Positions 7,180 to 14,975 of a DNA stretch of 35,545 nucleotides are shown here, piece by piece (the stretch's first letter is position 1; each line of letters opens with the position of its first letter). The DNA lies in contig JAGCPF010000003.1 of the NCBI GenBank assembly GCA_017642335.1, forward strand, positions 1-35,545. The letters are read 5' to 3'. This stretch comes from Fibrobacter sp. GTDB taxonomy: Bacteria > Fibrobacterota > Fibrobacteria > Fibrobacterales > Fibrobacteraceae. The notes under the pieces were generated by a model, which saw only the letters and a program-made list of their open reading frames with translations, ran no database searches and was not told the DNA's origin. The translations under genes were made by a program, and so were the position numbers.

Positions 7180-7886
7180 TGTTACGTCCGTTTTTGTCCG
7201 TATCGCTCCTGCTCGTTGCCTCGGTGTTTGCCGGCGAGATGCCGTTCCCTCAACCAGAAAAGGGTGCCGTCCGTCTTTTGTCGAAGGATAGCCCCTACAT
7301 CCTGGAACAAGGCGTCGTGTTCTCTTCTACGGATACCCTCCTTGTCGAACCTGGCGTGACGGTCCTCATGGGCGAATATGCCAAGATTATGCTGCGCGGC
7401 CCGGTCCGCATCCAGGGGACTCCCGAAAAGCCAATTACGTTCCGCAGCGCCGATTCCAGCGAAAGTTGGAACGGAATCCATTTCGTCTCCAGCAGCAAAC
7501 CGTTCGAAGTCCGTAATCTCGTGGTGGAAAACGCCTTCCGCAATACGGTGTTCCGCACCGATGGTATTTTCGACAAGGTCAAGTTCATCAATAATTACTA
7601 CGGACTCTGGGTGGACGAGGTCTCCCAGATGTACCTCACCGATTGTGAATTTTCGCGCAACCGCTTTGCGCTGTCGCTCCGTGCAGCCAACGTGACTGCC
7701 AACAATACGACCGTCTCCAACAATGTCTATGGTCTCTACCTGGAGGCCAAGGCCAAGTACAACGGGGATATGGCGCTTGTCACGAACAATTTGGAAGCAG
7801 ATGTTCGTAACGAATCCGATGAACTTGCCACCAAGGGCAAGAGGGTTCGCCGCAATATTTGGCAAAGAGTTGAGGCCCGTTTCTGA
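7179..7886 (+). CDS. Secreted right-handed beta-helix protein
   Basis: This 235-residue protein has a cleavable signal peptide (likely cut after SVFA, about residue 18) followed by repeated short strands typical of parallel beta-helix/pectate-lyase-like solenoids. Examples are LLVEPGVTVLMGEYAKIMLRG, IQGTPEKPITFRS, GLWVDEVSQMYLTDCEFS and VTANNTTVSNNVYGLYLEA. No catalytic residues can be assigned. Because it is coupled to the lipoprotein and followed 11 nt later by cytoplasmic genes of the motor-like set, it may be the extracytoplasmic partner of the complex (inference). Confidence 0.75.
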   Translation: MLRPFLSVSLLLVASVFAGEMPFPQPEKGAVRLLSKDSPYILEQGVVFSSTDTLLVEPGVTVLMGEYAKIMLRGPVRIQGTPEKPITFRSADSSESWNGIHFVSSSKPFEVRNLVVENAFRNTVFRTDGIFDKVKFINNYYGLWVDEVSQMYLTDCEFSRNRFALSLRAANVTANNTTVSNNVYGLYLEAKAKYNGDMALVTNNLEADVRNESDELATKGKRVRRNIWQRVEARF

Positions 7887-7897
7887 GGTAGTGAACC

Positions 7898-8818
7898 GTG
7901 GAAGAGTCGTTCCGTCGAGCAATACGTAAGATGACCGGGACAAGCGTGCGCTTGTCGGTCCGGCCGGACAGGTCGTCCATGGTGGCGTCGCTGTCGCAGT
8001 CGATGATGGTCACTTGGTCCATTGCGTTGTTCGAGCACCTGGATGCAATGATGTCCAATGCCGAGTCCATGGTCGGCGCGTCCGAACTCATCTCTTTCAG
8101 CAAGTCCGCCTGGAAGTTGGCTGACTCCAGCTTCCCGCAGATTATCCAGGACGCGAACACGCTGTACGACGAGTTCCGTGCCAAGTGGATGCAGCGTTTC
8201 TCGACGGAAGAAGTGCTTAGGCTGCTGCTTGAAGGTGGCGATTTCTTGACGCACGACGAAGAACGGGGTTGGGCGCTTACCGTGAAGAACAACAAGCAGG
8301 ATATCAGCGCCTTCTATTCGGCGACAATCCACTTGCTGGTGAGCGATGCCGAACCGCTCTTTGTCCGTATGCATGGCCGCGTGATGCAATTGCAGGAAAA
8401 ATTGTGCAAGTACTGGCACGGCGAAAGCGCCGTCGACGCAGTCTCGAAACTCTTGCCTTGCCTGGAAACCTCGCTCAGGGAAAAAGAGAACGCGCTCGTG
8501 CTTTCGCTCCGCAGTACGCTCAACTCCATTGCAAAAAAACGTTTCGCCGCAGCGTTTATGGGCAAGAGCGCTACGCGTTACTATGCGTCGGCTGCAGGTT
8601 GCGCTCGAAACGTAGGGAAGTTCTGGAATCCGCATGGCGCGTACGAAAACGGGTTCCTCGCCTTTACCGATGATTTTTGTGATTATGCCCGTGGGCTCAC
8701 CATCCAGATTATCGAATGGTACCAGAGCAAATGGGCGCTTTTCCTCCGCGGGTTCTCGCGGGGACAGTTAAACTTGTTTGAAACACCGGCCACTTATCAG
8801 GCCCAAACCAACTCGTAA
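7898..8818 (+). CDS. Cytoplasmic protein of unknown function upstream of the MotA-like gene
   Basis: This 306-residue, largely helical protein has no signal peptide or membrane segment. The start is GTG 7898, with GAGG (7885-7888) as ribosome site overlapping the previous stop. No domain is recognised. The position directly before a MotA/ExbB-like gene, with an 8-nt gap, suggests it is a dedicated cytoplasmic component or regulator of that motor. It is not recognisably ZorC (shorter, no EH_signature-type features seen). Confidence 0.7.
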   Translation: MEESFRRAIRKMTGTSVRLSVRPDRSSMVASLSQSMMVTWSIALFEHLDAMMSNAESMVGASELISFSKSAWKLADSSFPQIIQDANTLYDEFRAKWMQRFSTEEVLRLLLEGGDFLTHDEERGWALTVKNNKQDISAFYSATIHLLVSDAEPLFVRMHGRVMQLQEKLCKYWHGESAVDAVSKLLPCLETSLREKENALVLSLRSTLNSIAKKRFAAAFMGKSATRYYASAAGCARNVGKFWNPHGAYENGFLAFTDDFCDYARGLTIQIIEWYQSKWALFLRGFSRGQLNLFETPATYQAQTNS

Positions 8819-8826
8819 GGATAAAC

Positions 8827-10596
8827 ATGAAAAACGCATTCACTTCGATTTTGCTGCTTAGCGTCGTTGGCCTCGCCGTCCTACTGGCGGGCGCATTCTA
8901 TTTCGGCGCTCCGCTTTTCGGATGGATCATCATGATCGCCATTTTCGCCGTGTTCATTGTGGAGCAGGCTTTGGCGCTTAAAAAACTCAGACAGATGTCC
9001 TCCGAGAGCGAAATCATTGACGAGTGCGAACGCCGCCGTATATATTCGGCCAGTGGCGATGGAGTGGTCGCTGCGCGAATCCGCTTGGCCGAACGCCTGT
9101 TGAGCAAGAATGTCCGTCTGGATTCCCCGGTGGCTTTCGAGGTGCTCTCGACGGGATCGTCCATCTCCATTCCGCGCAGTGCGAGCGGTTCCGTGATTCT
9201 CCTTGGCCTTATGGGTACGTTCTTTGGCCTTATGTACTCGGTCGCGACGGCCGGTGGCGCCATTGACAATTCCACGACGCAGGCCACACTTGATACCATC
9301 CAGCTTTTGTTCCAGGGAATGAAGGGTATCTTCGGTACGAGCCTTTGCGGTCTGTTTGCTGCGCTTATCCTGAATGCGACTCGCAGCGTGCTGATTGCTA
9401 ACCGTGACGCCTTCATGAGCCGCCTCGATTCCATGACGCTCGACATGCAGGGCTCTGTGGCCGAAGCCGGTGAAGAAAACAAGAGCGAAATCGAACGACT
9501 TTTCCAGGTGGTGACGAAGAACCTGAACGATGTCGTGAACTCCGTGCAGGAAAGCCTTTCCGGTATTGTCAATAAGGTCGGGACGGATTTCGCTGCTGCG
9601 ACACAGAGCATTTCAAGTAACATAAATACTTCGGTCGAGAAAATATCTACAGACGTTGGCCAGTCCGTCGAAAAGCTTTCTTCCGACATGTCGAAGGCCG
9701 TGTCCGGGTTGAACTCCATGATGGACGGCTTGGGCAAGAACCTTGGCGATTCCGTGGCTTCCTCTTTTGCTCCGATGGAAAAGAGCGTGAAGTCCTTGGC
9801 CGAATCGGTCGATTCTATTCCGGGCAAGCTGGACGAAAAGCTGAGCGGACTTTCCGGCTCGCTGCAGACGGGCCTCGCCGGTATCGGCGACGAAGTCAAG
9901 GCCGGTCTCGAAAACGTCACGGCTGCGGCAAGCAAGAATATTGCCGAATCCGTCACGGAACAGGTCAAGCAGTCTGGCGAACAGTGGAAATCCTTCATGG
10001 ATGCGCTTTCTGCCAAGACCGACTCCAACACGGAATACCAGAAGGAAAGCCTCGAAACGCTCAAGAACGTCGCCCTGCAGGTCGCCGAGAAGGCGCAGGC
10101 GGGTTCCGCCGAACTCAGCCAGTCCGTTTCCGAAAAGATTTCCGCGCTCTCCACGGACATTTTGGGCGCATTCCAGAAACTCTCCGAAACCTCCGCGGTG
10201 CTGCTCGAAGCCCAGAAGGCCCTTACCGAAAGCATCGACAACCGCATCGTCAAGGAGAAGGAAGCGACTGACGCCCTGGGTGGCAACATTGTCGAGACGG
10301 CGGAACTCATGCGCGTGAACCAGTCCGAACTGAGCGCTAACCTGGAAATGCTCCGCACCGGCCTTGAGTCCATCATGGAAAAACTGAACGGCGATACGGC
10401 CGAACGCGACGACGAGGACAACTTTGTCGAACACCTCAACCAGACGCTGGAAGCCTTCCACGAGCGCGCAAGCGAAGTCCTCATGGAAAATGCCGTCAAG
10501 ACGCAGGAAATCCTTTTGGAAGTCATGGAACAGATGCAGCGCTTCTCCGTATCTTCCGCCCCGTCGGTTGCCCAGCAGCCTAAGGCCGAGGAATAA
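8827..10596 (+). CDS. MotA/TolQ/ExbB-family channel with long coiled-coil tail (ZorA-like architecture)
   Basis: This is a 589-residue protein. Four hydrophobic segments are visible at about 7-27, 30-50, 120-142 and 168-190. The last two carry the family's signature pair: a Gly-rich GLMGTFFGLMYS before GMKGIFGTSLCGLFAAL. From about residue 205 to 575 the sequence is almost continuous Ser/Leu/Lys/Glu heptads without prolines of note, that is, a cytoplasmic coiled coil of about 370 residues. A short channel domain plus a giant intracellular tail is the architecture of ZorA in the Zorya phage-defence motor and a few related proteins. The next gene (2-nt gap) is the expected MotB/OmpA partner. 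Role as a stator is family knowledge; the biological purpose is unknown. Confidence 0.85.
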   Translation: MKNAFTSILLLSVVGLAVLLAGAFYFGAPLFGWIIMIAIFAVFIVEQALALKKLRQMSSESEIIDECERRRIYSASGDGVVAARIRLAERLLSKNVRLDSPVAFEVLSTGSSISIPRSASGSVILLGLMGTFFGLMYSVATAGGAIDNSTTQATLDTIQLLFQGMKGIFGTSLCGLFAALILNATRSVLIANRDAFMSRLDSMTLDMQGSVAEAGEENKSEIERLFQVVTKNLNDVVNSVQESLSGIVNKVGTDFAAATQSISSNINTSVEKISTDVGQSVEKLSSDMSKAVSGLNSMMDGLGKNLGDSVASSFAPMEKSVKSLAESVDSIPGKLDEKLSGLSGSLQTGLAGIGDEVKAGLENVTAAASKNIAESVTEQVKQSGEQWKSFMDALSAKTDSNTEYQKESLETLKNVALQVAEKAQAGSAELSQSVSEKISALSTDILGAFQKLSETSAVLLEAQKALTESIDNRIVKEKEATDALGGNIVETAELMRVNQSELSANLEMLRTGLESIMEKLNGDTAERDDEDNFVEHLNQTLEAFHERASEVLMENAVKTQEILLEVMEQMQRFSVSSAPSVAQQPKAEE

Positions 10597-10598
10597 CT

Positions 10599-11237
10599 AT
10601 GCGGTTCAAGCAAGACGACAACCGTAATCCGTGGATGGCCTATACGGACTTGGGCGTGGCCCTCGTGTCCCTGTTCATCCTCGCTTTCGTGGCGATGGCG
10701 ACCCTCAAGGAACAGAAGGCCGAAGACCTTACACGTACCGAAGAAGAAGTCCTCAGCTGTCAGGAACAGATGCGCAAGATTGCGGCTGAACGCAACGCGC
10801 TTCTGTCCAAGAGTTTGCAGACCTCTATCGAGGCGGGCCTTATCGCTCTTGAAGACGGCAAGATTCAGATCCAGGCGAGTTTCCTTTTCCCGCTGAACGG
10901 TGCGAACCTCACTCCCGAAGGCGTGAGCGTGATTCAGGGGATTAGCAAGGGCTTGCTCGACGCACTGGATACCGGCGATGTCATCATGGTAAGCGGATTT
11001 ACGGACGATACCCCGGTGAAGTCTTCCACATACACCAACTGGCACCTTTCTTCGGAACGCGCCGTGAACGTGGTCAAGGCTTTGATTGCGCAGGGATTCC
11101 CCCCAGACCGCCTCTTTGCTGCCGGGTTCGGTGAACACCAGCCCAAGTATCCCAACGACAGCGAAGAACACCGCCGTCTGAACCGTCGCGTGGAAATCGG
11201 TGTGACTCCGTTGACCAAGACGGGGAGCAAGGAGTAG
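10599..11237 (+). CDS. MotB/OmpA-like stator partner (ZorB-like)
   Basis: This 212-residue protein has a short cytoplasmic N-terminus and one transmembrane helix (about 14-36). Its Asp D17 (MAYTDLGVAL) is placed like the proton-binding Asp of MotB/ExbD. A periplasmic helix (about 40-75) precedes an OmpA-like peptidoglycan-binding domain (about 90-205) with VSGFTDDTP, LSSERAVNVV, AAGFGEHQP and NRRVEI, the residues that bind diaminopimelate in the family. With the upstream MotA-like protein it should form a 5:2-type ion-driven complex anchored to peptidoglycan. It starts 2 nt after the previous stop and is followed 7 nt later by the last gene of the operon. Confidence 0.88.
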   Translation: MRFKQDDNRNPWMAYTDLGVALVSLFILAFVAMATLKEQKAEDLTRTEEEVLSCQEQMRKIAAERNALLSKSLQTSIEAGLIALEDGKIQIQASFLFPLNGANLTPEGVSVIQGISKGLLDALDTGDVIMVSGFTDDTPVKSSTYTNWHLSSERAVNVVKALIAQGFPPDRLFAAGFGEHQPKYPNDSEEHRRLNRRVEIGVTPLTKTGSKE

Positions 11238-11244
11238 GCCTCCG

Positions 11245-11898
11245 ATGCAAGAACAAGTGGCAAATCTCAAGCAGCGAGTCGACGCCATCCGCAAGACGGG
11301 TAAGGTCCCGCACTGGCGCATGGTCTATGCAGAATACCTTCTGAATAGGGCCCAGGAATACCTGGCTGTCGATCGTGAACCTGAGGCAAGGCTTGTCGCG
11401 GCGAAGATTGACCGCTGGATTGTCGAGCACACTCCGCCAGCCGAGGAACATAGCGCCGTTGACTTGCATCCTATGGAATTTTGGAACAAGGACCTTCTTG
11501 CCGGCATTTCGTCGCAGATAAAGAAGACCCTCTCGGCCAAGCGTTTGCTCGTCCCGTCAACAGAACGCGATTCCATTTTGCGGCGTCTCGACGTGGTGGA
11601 GGGCTGGATTGGCGAGGGAAAGTTCCTTAAAGCCCACGACGAACTCCTTTCTTTACGTTCATCGCTCATTGCGCGTTTGCGCCGTAGCTACCGTGCGCGG
11701 CTTGCAGCGGCATCCGTCTACCAGGGCGGTACGATGCTTCCAGGAACACAAATCGGCCCCTACAACGCGCGCCATACGCTCGAAGAAACGTTCCATATCG
11801 TCGGTGAGCGCGACCCGATATGGGTCGAGGATTTCCTGGAAATCTACAACGAATTGTTCAAAATTGTGGAACGCCTGGTTCCCCAAGAAAAAAAATGA
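11245..11898 (+). CDS. Cytoplasmic helical protein of unknown function, last gene of the motor operon
   Basis: This 217-residue soluble protein is rich in Arg/Glu/Leu helices. It starts at ATG 11245, 7 nt after the MotB-like stop. The N-terminal half (AEYLLNRAQEYLAVDREPEARLVAAKIDRWI) has a TPR-like helical look. No family is assigned. Its invariant position after the stator genes suggests it interacts with the coiled-coil tail or acts as effector/regulator (inference). No clear terminator follows before the next start. Confidence 0.7.
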   Translation: MQEQVANLKQRVDAIRKTGKVPHWRMVYAEYLLNRAQEYLAVDREPEARLVAAKIDRWIVEHTPPAEEHSAVDLHPMEFWNKDLLAGISSQIKKTLSAKRLLVPSTERDSILRRLDVVEGWIGEGKFLKAHDELLSLRSSLIARLRRSYRARLAAASVYQGGTMLPGTQIGPYNARHTLEETFHIVGERDPIWVEDFLEIYNELFKIVERLVPQEKK

Positions 11899-11973
11899 AT
11901 TTAATGAACTTTATGTTCCTTAATTGATTATATTCCATTTTAGATACAAATCAATTCCTTAAAAGGAGGACTT

Positions 11974-13278
11974 GTGAAAAAGTTTATTTTTGGAGTTTTT
12001 GCGGCCAGTTTTGTTGTAACCGGATGTCTTCATGATTCTGATGGAGGTGTTATTGGTCTCCAGAATACCAGTGATAAAAATATCTACGAATCTGTTTTGA
12101 TCAAGGACGGTTACTTCACCGATTCTCGTGACAAGAATAAGTATAAGATTGCGAAAATTGGTGATGAGTATTGGTTTGCCGAGAACCTGCGCTACGCCGA
12201 TAGTTCCAAGACGAAAAACTTGAAGAAGAACATCGGCTGCCTTGATGAGAAATCAGAGAATTGCGAAAAGTTCGGTCTGCTCTATACGTGGACTGGCGCG
12301 ATGGATATCGCAGATTCCTTTACAACGAAGGTGCGTGGTTCCATGCGTGAATGGGAAATCCAGGGCGTGTGTCCTAATGGCTGGACGATCCCGACCGAAG
12401 CCCAGTGGGACAAGCTTTTGTCGCGTGTCGATTATCTCAATAGTGACGAAGGAACAGGAACGAGCCTCAAGGCGATTTCGAGCTGGGATGAATCCGAAAA
12501 AGCTCCTTATGGCGTGAACCGTTTCGGCTTTGAAGCTCTCGCGGGTGGTCGCTTGAATAGCGAAGGCGGGTTCCTTTCCGGTGGCAAGTATGCCTACTTC
12601 TGGGCAGCAGACGAAATCGATGCTGGTACTGCGAAGGGCTACTCCCTCCATTACGACATGGATGTTATGAACAAGGGTCAATATTACAAGGATCACGGCA
12701 TGTCGATCCGCTGCATCCTTTCGAAGTCGGCTACCTTGACCGTAAAGGGCGATTTGGATTCCTCCTATATCGCCGACATCCCGTTCGATTATGATACCGT
12801 GAAGATCGACGGCAAAAAATACAAGACCATAAAGATTGGTGAACAGACCTGGATGGCCGAGAACCTGAATTACAAGACTGGTGAAAGCTGGTGCTATAAA
12901 GACGAAGATTCTTCTTGCGACAAGTATGGCCGTCTGTATGACTGGGAAACAGCGACAAACCTCTGTCCCGAAGGTTGGAAGCTCCCGAGTGCTGATGACT
13001 TCACCAAGCTCTATACATTCCACAAGGATGGCCGATTCCTCCGCTCTAGGGAAGGCTGGAAGAATGAGGGTGGTCTCAACTTCTGGGGCTTTAACTTGCT
13101 GCCCGGTGGTGGCTACAATGACGGTGACTTCTTTGATGAGAAGGTTAGTGCCTACCTGTGGACGAGCGATTCCTCGTCGGACTATGCGGACGCCTTCTTT
13201 GTCAGCTACTACGGGGATCCGTCAATCAAGCCGTTTAACAAAAAAACGGGCCATTCGGTCCGTTGCATCAAGGAATAA
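11974..13278 (+). CDS. Lipoprotein with two FISUMP domains
   Basis: This 434-residue lipoprotein (lipobox VVTGC, C18) has two tandem FISUMP domains (TIGR02145, the Fibrobacter major paralogous domain). The first spans about 50-248 and the second about 265-434. Each copy has the same landmarks: IGDEYWFAENLRY / IGEQTWMAENLNY, LYTWTGAMD / LYDWETATN, CPNGWTIPTEAQW / CPEGWKLPSADDF, a Gly-rich LAGGRLN / LPGGGYN, and a terminal SIRCI / SVRCI. The fold is C-type-lectin-like by family knowledge; ligands are unknown. The start is GTG 11974 with a strong AAAGGAGGA site. TATATT at 11929-11934 is the likely -10. Confidence 0.92.
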   Translation: MKKFIFGVFAASFVVTGCLHDSDGGVIGLQNTSDKNIYESVLIKDGYFTDSRDKNKYKIAKIGDEYWFAENLRYADSSKTKNLKKNIGCLDEKSENCEKFGLLYTWTGAMDIADSFTTKVRGSMREWEIQGVCPNGWTIPTEAQWDKLLSRVDYLNSDEGTGTSLKAISSWDESEKAPYGVNRFGFEALAGGRLNSEGGFLSGGKYAYFWAADEIDAGTAKGYSLHYDMDVMNKGQYYKDHGMSIRCILSKSATLTVKGDLDSSYIADIPFDYDTVKIDGKKYKTIKIGEQTWMAENLNYKTGESWCYKDEDSSCDKYGRLYDWETATNLCPEGWKLPSADDFTKLYTFHKDGRFLRSREGWKNEGGLNFWGFNLLPGGGYNDGDFFDEKVSAYLWTSDSSSDYADAFFVSYYGDPSIKPFNKKTGHSVRCIKE

Positions 13279-13280
13279 AA

Positions 13281-13304
13281 CCGTTAAGGATTTTACCTTA
13301 ACGG
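13281..13304 (-). terminator. Shared terminator between FISUMP gene and alr
   Basis: CCGTTAAGG (13281-13289) and CCTTAACGG (13296-13304) form a perfect 9-bp stem with a 6-nt loop. On the minus strand it is followed by TTTTATT and overlaps the alr stop codon. On the plus strand it lies just after the FISUMP stop with only a weak T-run, so it mainly serves alr. Confidence 0.7.
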
Positions 13305-14516
13305 GTATTCCTTATATTCCTGGACGCCGAACTCCTGCTTGAGGTAATCCCAGCGGACGAGGCGGTTCTTCCAGAAGTATTTCCTGTAAAGGCGTCGTGC
13401 GACGCGGCTAGTTAGTTCGTAAGGAATAGTGTGGTGGTCGTCCGCCACACTTTCCATTGATATACGGAAGTCCAGTTCGCCGTTTACGACGTCGACGGTT
13501 TCTCCGACTTGCACGTCGGGAATGTGGCTTACGTCGACCATCGTGGCGTCCATGCAGACGCGGCCGAGAATCGGGCAGATCTGTCCGCGGATCATGACGA
13601 AACCCTTGTTGTATTCCCCGCGCAGGTAACCGTCGCCGTAACCGATGGCGATGGTGGCTATCCTTGTGGGTTGCTGCGCCATCCAGTATCCGCCGTAGCT
13701 CACGGTTTCTCCCGGCTTCACGATGTGAATGTGCCGGATGGTGCTCTTGATTTTCATGACGGGATGGATAGGAATTTGCGATGGGGTAGGACCCATGCAG
13801 TTGTAGCCGTAGAGCGTGAGGCCGGGACGCACCATGTCGAAATGACTTTCGGGGTGCGTGAGCGTGCCTGCCGAACTGCTGCAGTGGCAAATCTGCGGAC
13901 GGATGCCCTCGGCTTCCAGCACGTCGACCAGGCGGCTGAAACGCTGGATCTGGACGTCTGTCTTGGGGTTGCCCGGCATGTCGGCTGTCGCGAGGTGCGT
14001 GAACATCCCCTCGAATTCGATATGCTTGAGGTGAAGTGCCGTGCGGATGCTGTCGAAGTCCTCGGCGTCAAAGCCGTAGCGGTTCATGCCCGTGTCTATT
14101 GCGAGATGGGCGCGGCACGTCGTTTCCGTCTCGGCGAGGAACTGGTCAAAGAGTTGCGCCGTGCGGAGGTCCGTGATGGCTGCGGTCAGTTGGAATTCCA
14201 CAAAGTAGGCGAAGTCGGCAGGAGTGCAGGGGCCGAGCACCAGGATGGGAAGGTCCATGCCGTACTGGCGCAGGAGCATGCCCTCGTTGATGTGCGCCAC
14301 GCCGAGGTAGTCCGCGCCGCCGAACTTGGCGGCAAACGAGCAGGCGAGGCTCCCGTGGCCGTAGGCGTCGGCCTTCACGGGTATCAGGATCTTCGTGTTG
14401 GCGGGAATCTGGCTCCGGATAAATTGGATGTTGTTGCACAGGGCGTCAAGATTGATTTCAATCCAGTTCGGGCGCGCGATACGGTTCAGGTCGGGAGGGG
14501 TAGGTAAAAGTTTCAT
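13293..14516 (-). CDS. alr: Alanine racemase
   Basis: This 407-residue PLP enzyme interconverts L- and D-alanine for peptidoglycan. The PLP lysine is K48 in VKADAYGHG. The second catalytic base is Y274 in VSYGGYW. RPGLTLYGYN and AIGYGDGYLR are conserved barrel/C-terminal motifs, and GRVCMDATMVDVS is the usual Alr C-domain block. About 25 residues extend the C-terminus beyond the typical end (YRKYFWKNRLVRWDYLKQEF). TATATT (14531-14526 on the minus strand) lies 9 nt before the ATG with no clear ribosome site, so the transcript may have an extremely short leader. Confidence 0.95.
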   Translation of the reverse strand: MKLLPTPPDLNRIARPNWIEINLDALCNNIQFIRSQIPANTKILIPVKADAYGHGSLACSFAAKFGGADYLGVAHINEGMLLRQYGMDLPILVLGPCTPADFAYFVEFQLTAAITDLRTAQLFDQFLAETETTCRAHLAIDTGMNRYGFDAEDFDSIRTALHLKHIEFEGMFTHLATADMPGNPKTDVQIQRFSRLVDVLEAEGIRPQICHCSSSAGTLTHPESHFDMVRPGLTLYGYNCMGPTPSQIPIHPVMKIKSTIRHIHIVKPGETVSYGGYWMAQQPTRIATIAIGYGDGYLRGEYNKGFVMIRGQICPILGRVCMDATMVDVSHIPDVQVGETVDVVNGELDFRISMESVADDHHTIPYELTSRVARRLYRKYFWKNRLVRWDYLKQEFGVQEYKEYPLR

Positions 14517-14750
14517 GGTAAGAATAATATAGGAAACTCTTCAGAAATCGGCCACGGACTATGTAAAAAAAGAATGCGTTCAACTTGGAGAGGTCTAGAT
14601 TGGAATAGAACCAGTTGAGATAATTTTTTGTAAAAACCGGAAAGTGTCGCTTGGGGCGCAATCGCTCCCGAACCCAGCATCTACGCGCCTTCCGCTAATT
14701 TGTTCAAGTTTACAATTGCATCGATGAATTTTTGTTTACGCTTTGGCGCG

Positions 14751-14772
14751 CAACGAAAAATTTTTTTCGTTG
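14751..14772. repeat. Inverted repeat, 10-bp arms
   Basis: CAACGAAAAA (14751-14760) and TTTTTCGTTG (14763-14772) are perfect complements separated by TT. Confidence 0.7.
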
Positions 14773-14800
14773 TACTTTAAGATTAAAGAGAGTAACAAAT

Positions 14801-14825
14801 CGTTCTTTGTTCGAACAAAGGAACG
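14801..14825. promoter_or_regulatory. Palindromic putative operator centred on TTCGAA
   Basis: CTTTGTTCGAACAAAG is a perfect 16-bp palindrome. The symmetry extends to CGTTC/GAACG with one bulged base on the right side. It lies about 150 bp upstream of the TonB-like gene. Without a loop it suits a dimeric DNA-binding protein better than an RNA hairpin. Confidence 0.5.
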
Positions 14826-14975
14826 AATATTGAACGGTAGTACAAACAACATAATTCCTTTGACTTAGCCGTTTTCGTCCCATCGACATCGCGTTCCCGA
14901 AGTATGCCCCGCCAACGGGGTAGTTATTCCTCTTATTTCCCAAAACAACAAATCCATAAATTGGAGGGTAAAATC

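Larger units (their letters stand above)
14517..14975. other. 459-bp intergenic region with two inverted repeats
   Basis: The region lies between the divergent alr and TonB-like genes. It holds no convincing gene or recognised RNA. It contains two marked inverted repeats (14751-14772 and 14801-14825) and a small hairpin CCCCG-ccaa-CGGGG (near 14907-14920). The first 200 bp beside alr show nothing I can name. Confidence 0.6.

Noticed and set aside
8898..11321. An 807-codon open frame on the minus strand opposite the MotA/MotB-like genes.
   Set aside because: It mirrors the codon bias of the plus-strand genes, has low-complexity Ser/Arg content and no motif. The plus-strand genes have clear families and ribosome sites.
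6349..11898. Calling the operon a Zorya defence system.
   Set aside because: ZorA/ZorB-like architecture is present, but no ZorC, ZorD helicase or ZorE HNH protein is seen. The other genes do not match.
14458..14661. A 67-codon minus-strand frame upstream of alr.
   Set aside because: It begins with TTG, has no ribosome site and runs into alr in another frame. It shows no motif.
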